Below are positions 28,076 through 37,123 of a stretch of DNA of 64,000 bases, in pieces. Source of the stretch: JAEINY01 sp942490535 (GTDB taxonomy: Bacteria; Bacteroidota; Bacteroidia; Bacteroidales; Marinilabiliaceae); the NCBI GenBank assembly GCA_942490535.1, contig CALNXQ010000004.1:434001-498000 (forward strand). Direction: 5' to 3'. A program made the position numbers and the translations under genes. Position 1 is the first letter of the stretch; every line of letters starts with the position of its first letter. The notes below the pieces were generated by a model that saw nothing but the letters and a program-made list of their open reading frames with translations, made no database searches and was not told the origin of the DNA.

Positions 28076-29376
28076 GGATGATGGAAAAGAACCTCTTTCT
28101 GTTTGATCAAAATAAGTGTGTGGGCTGCGGTGCCTGTGCGGTGGCCTGTATGAATGAGAACGGCTATCAATCGCCGGACCGGTGGCGCAATATTCATTCT
28201 AGTAATCCTGCTCATCATCCGTTTTTACCATTGAACTACTTATCCCTGGCTTGTAACCATTGTGATGATGCGCCCTGCCTGAAAAACTGCCCTGCCAAAG
28301 CTTATCAGCGGGATGTGACCACAGGTGCAGTAATTCATTCTCCTGAAAAATGCATTGGGTGTAAGTATTGTACCTGGGCTTGTCCGTATGATGCGCCGAA
28401 ATATAATCCCGAAAAAGGAGTGGTGGAAAAGTGTACTTTTTGTAATCACCGGTTGACGGAAGGACAAATGCCGGCTTGTGCATATCTGTGTCCCACAGGA
28501 GCTCTGAGTTTTGAAGCACAGGAGTTCAGTCGGGAAGAATCCATCGCATCTTCTACCGTTCCGGTTGATGTAGGCGCACATTTTAAATCTGTGGCAGTGC
28601 GGAACCCACAAGGTCCCGAAGTGGACGGTGATCTTTTTGAAATCACTGTTTCCGGCTCTCTGGCTGTAAAGACTGGTAAAATTACGGCCGACAAAGAGTG
28701 GCCTTTGGTTGTATTCTCATTGATAGCTTCGAGTTTAGTAGCAATTGAATGGTTGCAACTAATGGAATATCAAAGTTTAATGTGGAGAATGGTATTCCTG
28801 ATCATGGGCGGAATAGGGGCCCTTTTCAGTATTCTTCATTTAGGACAGAAACAAAGAGCCTGGCGATCACTGCTACATGTGCAGCATTCCTGGTTGAGTC
28901 GGGAGATTTTATTCTTTTCATTGTTTATGGGAGCCGTTTTTGTGGATTGGTTTATTTATCCGCTTCCATCAATTATTCCGGTGTTCCTTGGTGCCGGCTT
29001 GCTGATTTCCATTGATATGCTGTATGTTTTGGCCATGTGGCGCTGGCCCTTGAAAGTTCATAGTGCGCAAACCAGCTTGATTGCGCTTTCACTTTTCTTA
29101 TTAATCAGTAACCTGCCAATTGCATTTGGAGTCCTGACATTGGGACGTGCGATCCTTTTCGTATTTCAGCATATCCATCTCCCCAAGCGAACGGTTTCGC
29201 TGATGGCTGTGAGGCTTAGTTGCCTGCTCATTTCCGTGTTCGGTCTGTTTTTAGGATTTGATTTTGCAGGGCTGCTTACTATTTTCGCGGTTGGAGAAAT
29301 CATGGATCGGATCGGGTTTTACAATCAACTCAAAGTACCGGATGTGGCAGAGGAGATTCAATTAAATCAGGCCTGA
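28072..29376 (+). CDS. Fused DmsB-type ferredoxin and DmsC-type membrane anchor subunit
   Basis: 434 residues. The first ~190 are a four-cluster ferredoxin domain with Cys groups CVGCGACAVAC, CNHCDDAPCLKNC, CIGCKYCTWAC and CTFCNHRLTEG...C. The remaining ~240 hold about eight membrane helices of the DmsC/NrfD-like anchor type. In E. coli these are separate proteins (DmsB, DmsC); here they are one chain. Electrons would run from menaquinol through the FeS clusters to the molybdoenzyme encoded 4 bp upstream. The 3' end overlaps the convergent PepSY gene by 10 bp. Confidence 0.9.
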   Translation: MRMMEKNLFLFDQNKCVGCGACAVACMNENGYQSPDRWRNIHSSNPAHHPFLPLNYLSLACNHCDDAPCLKNCPAKAYQRDVTTGAVIHSPEKCIGCKYCTWACPYDAPKYNPEKGVVEKCTFCNHRLTEGQMPACAYLCPTGALSFEAQEFSREESIASSTVPVDVGAHFKSVAVRNPQGPEVDGDLFEITVSGSLAVKTGKITADKEWPLVVFSLIASSLVAIEWLQLMEYQSLMWRMVFLIMGGIGALFSILHLGQKQRAWRSLLHVQHSWLSREILFFSLFMGAVFVDWFIYPLPSIIPVFLGAGLLISIDMLYVLAMWRWPLKVHSAQTSLIALSLFLLISNLPIAFGVLTLGRAILFVFQHIHLPKRTVSLMAVRLSCLLISVFGLFLGFDFAGLLTIFAVGEIMDRIGFYNQLKVPDVAEEIQLNQA

Positions 29377-30890
29377 CCAGCTGGTTTTCTTTTCTGTCGT
29401 GATCGCTTCCACCAGATCCAAACCCCGGAAAGCAATAAAAGCACGGTAGCCAATCCGGTTAATGGGATGATGAGGATGTAAAAGGGGCCGATCAGATCCT
29501 GGAATATTCGTGCCGTATGGACTTCCAACATAAAGTTCCAAAGGGACAGAGGTGATTCATTTAAAATAGTATCTGGCATTAAAGGGAAGGGTTTTGAACG
29601 GTTTATCGGAACCGCGCCATGATGATAATCAAAATAATATTCGTTAAAACCATCGTTGAAATAGCCTGCTGCCATGTAGTCTCCTATGGGCCTTGACGGT
29701 CGTTGCGAAGGCAGATATGGCGCTCCTGTCAGGTAGTTTTGAACAGTCATTTGAAATGGATCCCATTGATACAAGCCATTAAATGAACCAATGAGGTAGG
29801 AGGTGGAATTGATTGATTCAAATATGTTTATTCCCATTACAGATACAGGTGGTTGTTGGGGAATGGGACGCATTCGTTGCCGGTCATCAGTCAAAGCATA
29901 AAAACCAGTGGAGGTGGAAATCAAAAATACGTGGTGATGGTCATTGTAGTGGATGGCCCGCAACTTGTCATACCAGGCATTGGGAGAAGCGAGCATGGTT
30001 CCCGGAATTTTTCCAACCTTTGAATTGGCAATGGGAATGAGTAGTGGCGGGCGCAGAAACATACCGGTAAGTGTAGTGATTAATAAGAATATCACGAGAT
30101 AAACACCCATGCGGTTGTGCCATTTCACTGAGAAACGGAAGGTCTTTTGCGTTCGAATAACCGGTTTTAGTTTTTGTTTCGCCCGTTTGATCAGTTTGGG
30201 TGAAATAAACCAGATAATTCCTGTGACAGAGAAGAACAGGAAGAGTAATCCAATGAAGTCAACCAGGAGTTTTCCAGTTATTCCCAATATTTCCCCACTG
30301 TGGATCACCCATAAAGTTTTAAACAGGCTCACTTTGTGGTCGTAGTCGTCAGGTGCAGGTAGGCATTCGACACTTAATTCGGAACGGTGATGGAGTGGCA
30401 GCAAACATAACTCGTTACGCGTCAAAATAAATAAGGTATCCTGACGTTCTATGATATCAGTGATGCGCGCATGCTCCACAGGCAATTCAATTTTGGACCA
30501 CGTGTGATCCATGCGCTCATACAGGCCGAACAGGGTACCTGCAAACAGACGTTGGTTATTGGTTTTGAAAATTTTGTTGATTTTCCGATTATCGATGCCA
30601 TTGGGAAATCCCTGATTGAAATCAAGGAAGTTATCAGATGCTCTAATTTTCAGCCAGCAACCAATATTTCCATAAAGGAGGGTTGTATCTTCACTAATAG
30701 ATAATGCATTACGAAGGGCAGCGCTGTTCCAGTTTTTGTATTGATAACTTGAAGACAGAACGTCTCTGGACAGAGAAAATCCAGAAAATAAGGATCGGTG
30801 ATTCAATACAATACCTGAAATGGCAAATAAAAAGAAAAACAGACTTAAAACTAATCCAGCCCATCGGTGATACTTTCTCCAAAACTTCAT
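29367..30890 (-). CDS. PepSY-associated transmembrane protein
   Basis: 507 residues. It starts with the PepSY-TM signature (KYHRWAGLVLSLFFFLFAISG), has a large periplasmic region that looks beta-rich, a second pair of helices with WHNRMGVYLVIFLL, another periplasmic segment and a last helix (PLTGLATVLLLLSGVWIWWK). The His residues at helix ends suggest haem or iron coordination; relatives are linked to siderophore-iron reduction or envelope stress. A role in iron or haem handling for the neighbouring redox enzyme is possible but unproved. It has its own promoter region with a palindrome upstream. Confidence 0.82.
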   Translation of the reverse strand: MKFWRKYHRWAGLVLSLFFFLFAISGIVLNHRSLFSGFSLSRDVLSSSYQYKNWNSAALRNALSISEDTTLLYGNIGCWLKIRASDNFLDFNQGFPNGIDNRKINKIFKTNNQRLFAGTLFGLYERMDHTWSKIELPVEHARITDIIERQDTLFILTRNELCLLPLHHRSELSVECLPAPDDYDHKVSLFKTLWVIHSGEILGITGKLLVDFIGLLFLFFSVTGIIWFISPKLIKRAKQKLKPVIRTQKTFRFSVKWHNRMGVYLVIFLLITTLTGMFLRPPLLIPIANSKVGKIPGTMLASPNAWYDKLRAIHYNDHHHVFLISTSTGFYALTDDRQRMRPIPQQPPVSVMGINIFESINSTSYLIGSFNGLYQWDPFQMTVQNYLTGAPYLPSQRPSRPIGDYMAAGYFNDGFNEYYFDYHHGAVPINRSKPFPLMPDTILNESPLSLWNFMLEVHTARIFQDLIGPFYILIIPLTGLATVLLLLSGVWIWWKRSRQKRKPAGQA

Positions 30891-30910
30891 AGGATGTATA
30901 AATTGTGGTC

Positions 30911-30947
30911 GTAAAAATAGATTTATTTAAGCACGCGATTGCTTAAA
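30911..30947 (-). promoter_or_regulatory. Promoter and candidate operator of the PepSY gene
   Basis: On the minus strand TATTTTTA (30912-30919) is one base off the -7 consensus. Just upstream a perfect 7-bp inverted repeat, TTTAAGC (30926-30932) and GCTTAAA (30941-30947), covers the expected -33 region, a good place for a repressor site. The rest of 30891-31201 shows no gene. Confidence 0.45.
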
Positions 30948-31201
30948 CGATTAAATTTTGTGAGTACGACATCTGCATTTTTGTCGTCGCGTTAGTTAAG
31001 TTAGTTTTAATGAATGTTTAGCCTGTTTGTGGAATAATCATGCGAAAACACAAATCAGTCAAGAAATTCATGGACATCAATCAATATTTATTCCTATCTT
31101 GGGAATACGGGAACAAATGACTTTTGCAGGAATGTCATTTACAATAGTTGAATAGACGTGCGTTATCATTGACGCTTTTCTTGTAATGAATTATTTTCGG
31201 G

Positions 31202-33088
31202 ATGGCAAGAATCAGAAGCAAAATAACAGGCTTATTTTCATTTATAGCCTTATTTTCAGCTATTTTAATAGCAGTCTTGACCCTATGGCGCAGTCGGGAA
31301 ATTGTGGAAGAGGAATCCATTCAAAAAATGTTGTATCAGACCCAGTATTTAAGTGAGGGGTTTGAAAAAGATCTTCAAAAACTCCGTTCAACGGCCAGTG
31401 GTCTGGAGTCCATTCTCTATGCAGACATGCCACCTCAAGGCATAAATAGTACCACTATGCCAGCTTTTAAAGAGGAACTGAAGAAGCATTACCTCATGTT
31501 TGGTAAACAGTTGGATATCTTAAGCATGTGGATGATTTTCAATCCGGATTTGGTGGAAGGGAAGCACTCTGTTAGTTTTTTTGACCAGAACAGAGATGGC
31601 ATTTTTGTTCAGGAGGAAGCCTACAACGTTAATGATATGGATTTATCTTCGTCTTCCATGAGGTGGTGGACCGGTGCTGTTGAATTTGGTGAAATTTGGA
31701 CAGAGCCTTATTACTGGGAGAATTGGAACATGGAGTTAGTGTCATACTCGAGAGCAGCTTATAAGGATTCACTATTTTTAGGCTGTTTGGGGTCGGATTT
31801 TGACTTTTCTCAAATGCGAAAGAAATGGACCAATACTAAACTTTACTCTACTGGTTTTGTGTGTTTGATGAACGAAAATTTGAATTTCATCATACATCCT
31901 CTTTTTGAAGGCAAGAATGCCCGTACAACCCATGATGCCAGTGTTGTCGAAGCTTTTCAGCAGATTTTAAAGACCCAAAGTAGTGGATTCTTCCATTACA
32001 ATTATGAAGGACAGGATCGGGTATTGACCTATCAACAATTATCCAATAAATGGATATTAATGGGTGTGGCCCCCTTGGATGAGATATATGGTCCAGTGCA
32101 TGAAATAGCTAATTCATTGTTGATTATACTTGCATCAGTATTGATCTTCACGATCTTTATAGCATCTCTATTTAGTAAGAAGATTACGTTTCCTATTCGC
32201 GTTTTGGTGAACCTGTTCAATGCGGCTGAAAACGGAGATTTATCCGTTCGCTCTGCAATCCGTACCAATGATGAGCTGCACGAGTTAGGAGAACGGTTTA
32301 ACTTCTTCATGAAAGAGATGCAAAGTATGATTAAACGGTTAAAAGACCAGGAAGTAGAGTTAATCAAAGAACGGGATCGCGCCGAGGAATCAGATCGTCT
32401 AAAAACAGCCTTTCTGGGAAATCTCAGTCATGAAATCAGAACACCTTTATATGGTATTGTTGGGTACTCCGAATTATTGAGTGAAAAAGGGTATGCCGAT
32501 GAAGAAAGAGCTCATTTTGTTGAGATTATTCAAAAAAATAACGATAAACTCCTGAAGTTTATCGATGATATTTTGATTTTTTCGCAATTGGAACAAGGGC
32601 TTGTCCATTGTGAGAAGGGAAGCATTGGTTTTTCAGACCTATGGAAAACCATTATTGAGGATGTAAAGGCGAATTTAATAAATAACAACCCCAATGTGGA
32701 AGTGTCCTTTGAGTTGCCTGATACAAATATCACAACTACTGTAGAAATGGACCGAAACTTGCTTTCAAAGGTAGTCCATATATTAATGGACAATGCCTAT
32801 AAATTTACCCACCAGGGGCAAGTCGTTCTCACTGTTTTTTATGAAGAGGATAAATGGGGATTCTCCGTTCATGATTCCGGTGTGGGAATTCCGGATGAAT
32901 ACCAAAACCTGATTTTTGAAAAATTCTATAAGTATGTATCCGATACCTCCATCTTGTATGAGGGTGTTGGGATGGGGCTTTCTATTGCACTGGATCTGGT
33001 GCGGCTGTTGGACGGTGAAATAATAGTGAATTCCAAAAGGGGTGAAGGTTCCGCATTTACCGTAGCATTTCTTCTGATCGAAAATTAA
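31202..33088 (+). CDS. Sensor histidine kinase with Cache-type periplasmic domain
   Basis: 628 residues. TM1 is near 8-27. A large periplasmic region (about 30-295) has the WWTGAVEFGEIWTEPYYW features of a dCache_1 domain. TM2 is near 302-322, then HAMP (about 323-380), HisKA with H410 in LSHEIRTPLYGIVGYS, and a HATPase domain with N, G1 (DSGVGIP) and G2 (GVGMGLSI) boxes. No response regulator is adjacent, so the partner is encoded elsewhere. The gene lies upstream of an outer-membrane protein and chemoreceptor pair, with a 264-bp gap that shows no clear terminator. Confidence 0.93.
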   Translation: MARIRSKITGLFSFIALFSAILIAVLTLWRSREIVEEESIQKMLYQTQYLSEGFEKDLQKLRSTASGLESILYADMPPQGINSTTMPAFKEELKKHYLMFGKQLDILSMWMIFNPDLVEGKHSVSFFDQNRDGIFVQEEAYNVNDMDLSSSSMRWWTGAVEFGEIWTEPYYWENWNMELVSYSRAAYKDSLFLGCLGSDFDFSQMRKKWTNTKLYSTGFVCLMNENLNFIIHPLFEGKNARTTHDASVVEAFQQILKTQSSGFFHYNYEGQDRVLTYQQLSNKWILMGVAPLDEIYGPVHEIANSLLIILASVLIFTIFIASLFSKKITFPIRVLVNLFNAAENGDLSVRSAIRTNDELHELGERFNFFMKEMQSMIKRLKDQEVELIKERDRAEESDRLKTAFLGNLSHEIRTPLYGIVGYSELLSEKGYADEERAHFVEIIQKNNDKLLKFIDDILIFSQLEQGLVHCEKGSIGFSDLWKTIIEDVKANLINNNPNVEVSFELPDTNITTTVEMDRNLLSKVVHILMDNAYKFTHQGQVVLTVFYEEDKWGFSVHDSGVGIPDEYQNLIFEKFYKYVSDTSILYEGVGMGLSIALDLVRLLDGEIIVNSKRGEGSAFTVAFLLIEN

Positions 33089-33352
33089 CGGAAGGAGTAA
33101 ATAGAAATATTGGTGTATATACTTTTTTTAACCAAAAGTGATGGAATAACTTATAAAGTTGATCAATTATTGGACTTTTAAATGGGTACCATTTATATTG
33201 TCAGTTAGATCGTTTAGAGATGGAGCTAATTCCATCCTCTATTAGGTAGGCGTTGTAATGGGGCATTCAGAGATCAAATAGTCTGTTTGGTATTTGTGCT
33301 GTAAGTTTCAGAAAATTAATATGTATTAGATGTTGAATTAAAATTGAGCCAC

Positions 33353-34060
33353 ATGAAGAAATTTGTTCTGTTTATATCGTTGTGCCTGATCTCCGTAGGA
33401 TCAATGGGCCAGGAGGAGTCAAATGTATCATTTGATGCCGGTGTTGATTATTATAGCAGATATGTGTGGCGCGGTTTATTGTTTACGGATGCACCCAGCA
33501 TTCAGCCGTATATGTCACTTACGAAAGGCGGATTCACAATAATGGCCTGGGGATCCTATGCTACTTCAAAAAACTATGCGGAAATTGACTTATTTTTATC
33601 GTATACTACCGGCGGACTGACCATTAACTTAAATGATTATTTTACCGAGGATGAACGGGATATGGCCTCAACCGATTTTACCGAATGGCGGGATTCACTG
33701 ACCAATCACTTGGTGGAGGCTGCTTTGGTGTATCAATTACCGTTGGATAATTTTCCGTTGACATTGACTGCCAGTACGTTTATCTATGGAGCTGATCTCA
33801 ATAGCGATTTGAATCAGAATTTTTCAACTTATTTTGAGGCTAAATACCCCTTTTCATATAAAGCTTATGATATGGCTGTTTTTATAGGGGGCACTCCTGC
33901 CAAAGGATATTATGCCAATGATGCAGCCATTGTGAACCTTGGATTGAGTGCGGGTTATCCAATAAAAATGACAGAATCTTTTTCGCTGCCAGTAAATATG
34001 TCATTCATTCTTCATCCGTATAATAAAGACGTATTTTTTGTAGTAGGTTTCTCATTTTAA
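33353..34060 (+). CDS. Putative outer-membrane beta-barrel (TorF/Gcw_chp-like)
   Basis: 235 residues from the ATG at 33353. A signal peptide (KKFVLFISLCLISVGSMGQ) is followed by repeated amphipathic strands beginning VSFDAGVDYYSRYVWRGLLF, a motif of the Gcw_chp/TorF putative porin family, and ending in an aromatic residue (VVGFSF) as outer-membrane barrels do. It lies only 12 bp before a chemoreceptor gene, so the two are almost surely cotranscribed. It may be the entry pore for that receptor's ligand (inference). Confidence 0.78.
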   Translation: MKKFVLFISLCLISVGSMGQEESNVSFDAGVDYYSRYVWRGLLFTDAPSIQPYMSLTKGGFTIMAWGSYATSKNYAEIDLFLSYTTGGLTINLNDYFTEDERDMASTDFTEWRDSLTNHLVEAALVYQLPLDNFPLTLTASTFIYGADLNSDLNQNFSTYFEAKYPFSYKAYDMAVFIGGTPAKGYYANDAAIVNLGLSAGYPIKMTESFSLPVNMSFILHPYNKDVFFVVGFSF

Positions 34061-34072
34061 AAATAGTGAGTT

Positions 34073-35974
34073 ATGTTGAAAAATAGACAGGTGTCATTAA
34101 AGCAGAAGATCGGAATAATTATTGGGATTGGGATTTTTTTAACGGCGTTTATTCTGATTTCATATGGTGCGTATCAATCCAGAAAAGAAGCTATTAGTGC
34201 TGCAGAGAATCAAGCTTTTGCCATCGCAAGTGATTTTTCTGCGGATATTCAAATCATATTGGAAGAAGCCATGGATGCTTCCCGGGCCATGAGTAACGCC
34301 TTATCGGCAGCAGGTGAAGAAGCCTTTCACGGGCAAATTACCCGTGCTGAAGCGGTAGCCATGGCCGAAAAGGTGCTATTCTCCAATGATGACTTTTTAG
34401 GTTTTACCCTTGGGTTTGAACCCCAGGCATTCGATTCAAAGGATATGGAATATATCAATTCAGCAGCTCATGATGCCACGGGTCGATTCATCTCTTATCT
34501 GACTAAAGGAGAAGATGACAAAGCAGTAGTGGATGCGTTAATTGACTATGAAACAGCTGAGAAAGGTCCCTGGTATTGGATGCCCAAGCAGCGCATGACG
34601 GATTTCTTAACTGAGCCGGTGGTATATCCTGTTCAAGGAGTGGATGTTACTATGGTGTCCTGTATGACCCCGGTAATTTATAATCACAAATTTCTGGGTG
34701 TTACAGGCATCGATTATCCCATCGATTTTATGCAGGAACAGGCTTCCTCAGGTGATTATTACGAAGGTGAATTCCAAATGAGCATCGTATCCAATGAGGG
34801 AGTGTATGCAGCCAATAAAAATAATCCGGAGCGCGTAAATACTAATATAAAGGAGTATGAAGACGGGGATTTTGAAAATCAGATGAAGATTATTAAAGCG
34901 GGTGAATCGGTTATCCTTTCTGATAATGGCAACTTAAATGTTTTTGTTCCACTAAATATTGCACGTACTGGCACTCCCTGGCAAGTGCGGTTATCAGTTC
35001 CCTATTCTTTTATTACCAAACATGCCAATCAGTTGATGTGGAGTCAAATTGGTATTGGGGTCCTGCTGGTTTTGTTGGGTATCTTGCTGGTTGTTTGGTA
35101 TGTGTCCAGATTGATTAAACCCATTGATGGGATGGTCATCGTTGCTAATGCGATGGCACAAGGTGATCTGAAAACATCTGTTGATATTAAAATTACCAAT
35201 GATGAGATCGGTGAACTGATCCAGGCCTTTGGTACGATGAAAACAAAGATTATAGAGATTGTCAATGAAATAAAGGATGGAGCCGATCAAATTGCCGGAG
35301 CCAGTGTGCAAATGAGTGCTACCAGTATGCAATTATCGCAGGGTGCTTCGGAGCAGGCATCAGCCACCGAACAGGTGTCATCTACCATGGAAGAAATGGC
35401 TTCAAACATCAATCAAAACCGGGACAATGCCGGTCAGACTGAGAAAATAACGGATGTGGTGGCCAAGGGTATTGAGGAGGGAGCAGAGTCTGCACTGATT
35501 TCCGTACAGGCTATGTATGATATTATTGAAAAAGTCTCTTTTATAAAAGATATTGCTTTTCAAACCAATATTTTGGCCCTCAATGCCGCTGTGGAAGCAG
35601 CTCGCTCTGGAGAACATGGTAAAGGTTTTGCTGTGGTTGCAGCCGAAGTGCGCAAACTAGCCGAGCACACATCGGCAGCTTCAGTGGTGATTGATGATTT
35701 AACCAAGAAAAGTCAAGTAACCGTGGAACGGAATGGGGAGATTATGCAGTCCATTGTCCCACAAATGGTGCAGACCGCTAAATTAGTACAGGAAATATCC
35801 GCCTCGTCCAATGAACAAGCTGCCGGAGCAGGTCAGGTGAATAATGCCATACAGGAATTGGGCCACGTGACCCAACAGACAGCGGCTGCCAGTGAAGAAT
35901 TAGCCTCCAGTGCAGAGGAGTTATCCGCTCAGGCCGAAAGCTTGAAAACAGTCATATCGTTCTTTAAACTATAA
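34073..35974 (+). CDS. Methyl-accepting chemotaxis protein with dCache sensor
   Basis: 633 residues. TM1 is near 14-33 and a double-Cache periplasmic domain (about 40-315) contains GFTLGFEPQAF and FLGVTGIDYPIDFMQ. TM2 is near 326-346, then HAMP, and a signalling domain (about 400-633) with tip DIAFQTNILALNAAVEAARS. dCache domains often bind amino acids, amines or organic acids; the ligand is unknown. It follows the putative porin gene by 12 bp and is closed by a bidirectional terminator. Confidence 0.94.
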   Translation: MLKNRQVSLKQKIGIIIGIGIFLTAFILISYGAYQSRKEAISAAENQAFAIASDFSADIQIILEEAMDASRAMSNALSAAGEEAFHGQITRAEAVAMAEKVLFSNDDFLGFTLGFEPQAFDSKDMEYINSAAHDATGRFISYLTKGEDDKAVVDALIDYETAEKGPWYWMPKQRMTDFLTEPVVYPVQGVDVTMVSCMTPVIYNHKFLGVTGIDYPIDFMQEQASSGDYYEGEFQMSIVSNEGVYAANKNNPERVNTNIKEYEDGDFENQMKIIKAGESVILSDNGNLNVFVPLNIARTGTPWQVRLSVPYSFITKHANQLMWSQIGIGVLLVLLGILLVVWYVSRLIKPIDGMVIVANAMAQGDLKTSVDIKITNDEIGELIQAFGTMKTKIIEIVNEIKDGADQIAGASVQMSATSMQLSQGASEQASATEQVSSTMEEMASNINQNRDNAGQTEKITDVVAKGIEEGAESALISVQAMYDIIEKVSFIKDIAFQTNILALNAAVEAARSGEHGKGFAVVAAEVRKLAEHTSAASVVIDDLTKKSQVTVERNGEIMQSIVPQMVQTAKLVQEISASSNEQAAGAGQVNNAIQELGHVTQQTAAASEELASSAEELSAQAESLKTVISFFKL

Positions 35975-35980
35975 GTGAAA

Positions 35981-36020
35981 AATAATACCTGCGAAGATCA
36001 AATTTCTCGCAGGTATTATT
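35981..36020. terminator. Bidirectional terminator
   Basis: A perfect 14-bp stem, AATAATACCTGCGA (35981-35994) with TCGCAGGTATTATT (36007-36020). A T-rich arm is present on both strands. It separates the convergent chemoreceptor and phosphoesterase genes. Confidence 0.88.
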
Positions 36021-36025
36021 TTCGC

Positions 36026-36982
36026 TTAATCATCCGACATTTTTTTAACAAACACGAAATTGTCTTCATTTAATGCCTTTTCGCCATTGAAACGGTAAGC
36101 TGCCAACCGACCTCCATTGCCAAGACAGGCATCGACACAGCATACATTTTTGGCCGGTATTAGGGGGCCGTTACCCATGCAATAGTGACCAATAAAAACT
36201 ATGGGGGCAGTATCTGGATACACGTGATAGGGCGAAATGATTTGGATGGGGATGGAATAGTCCGGCAACATAAATTTACTTTCAAAGCTGAGGCTTTTAA
36301 AAGTCTGCCCAAAGGGTTTGATCCACCATTTAACACGAAACGCGGTGCGCTGAATGTTTTTATCATCTTTCAGAATCAGATCCTTTGGAAGGTTAAATTC
36401 AATACCTTTAATCGTTTGATTAAAGGGTAAGTAGTAGGGGGATTCTTTTTTGATAATCTCCTTAAGTGATTTTTTCCGAAGTCGTCCATCCTCATAAAGC
36501 TTATCCACGAACCGGATGTAAACATCGTTCCAATAGGCATGCACTACGCGTATATCATTCAATTCAAGATATATGGGTAAAGATCGCATCCACTTGATGT
36601 CTTTTTCCAACCATTCATTTTGTTTATGGTATTCAAGGGACATTTGATCCAGAAGTTTTCGGTTGCCCGAACTGGGGATTCTCAAGGGCTTTCCATCTTT
36701 GTTACGTGTAAAATACAGAATGGCATTGATTTCATGATTACCTAAAATGGCCAATGCACTGCCGGCTTTAACCATATCACGGATGATGCGGATCACTTCC
36801 CGGCTATGGGGGCCCCGACAAATAAAATCGCCAACAAAGACTGCTTGTCGGTAACTGTGACTCCACACACCTGTTTCATTGGAATAATCCATCCCTTTGA
36901 GCAGGGCCTCCAATTCCTTGGCATAGCCGTGTACGTCGCCTATTATGTCGTAAAAATGTTCAGTATGGGGTGTACTATTCAC
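36026..36982 (-). CDS. Calcineurin-like metallophosphoesterase
   Basis: 318 residues, cytoplasmic. Dimetal-site motifs are in order: DIIGDVHG (about 12-19), FVGDFICRGPHS, and LGNHEINA, with later His residues in VVHAYW and FIGHYCMGNG. The GDFICRG variant (usual GDxVDRG) places it near PrpA/ApaH-like phosphatases. Substrate could be a phosphoprotein, nucleotide or Ap4A. It is a single gene with no functional neighbours. Confidence 0.85.
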   Translation of the reverse strand: MNSTPHTEHFYDIIGDVHGYAKELEALLKGMDYSNETGVWSHSYRQAVFVGDFICRGPHSREVIRIIRDMVKAGSALAILGNHEINAILYFTRNKDGKPLRIPSSGNRKLLDQMSLEYHKQNEWLEKDIKWMRSLPIYLELNDIRVVHAYWNDVYIRFVDKLYEDGRLRKKSLKEIIKKESPYYLPFNQTIKGIEFNLPKDLILKDDKNIQRTAFRVKWWIKPFGQTFKSLSFESKFMLPDYSIPIQIISPYHVYPDTAPIVFIGHYCMGNGPLIPAKNVCCVDACLGNGGRLAAYRFNGEKALNEDNFVFVKKMSDD

Positions 36983-37123
36983 AAGTCAATACTTTATGAC
37001 GTTAATTTGGTTAAATTTGATATGCGGTTATAAAAGTAGATAATATCACAGTTTTGTGAAACTCAGGATCGGATTTAGTGATCAAAAAATAACTGGCTAA
37101 TCGAATAATTAAATGGGATAGAA

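Noticed and set aside
28199..28694. Several overlapping minus-strand frames inside the ferredoxin/anchor gene
   Set aside because: Antisense shadows of Cys-rich coding sequence.
30891..31201. 61-aa minus-strand frame near 31135-31320
   Set aside because: It overlaps the kinase N-terminus antisense and has no independent support.
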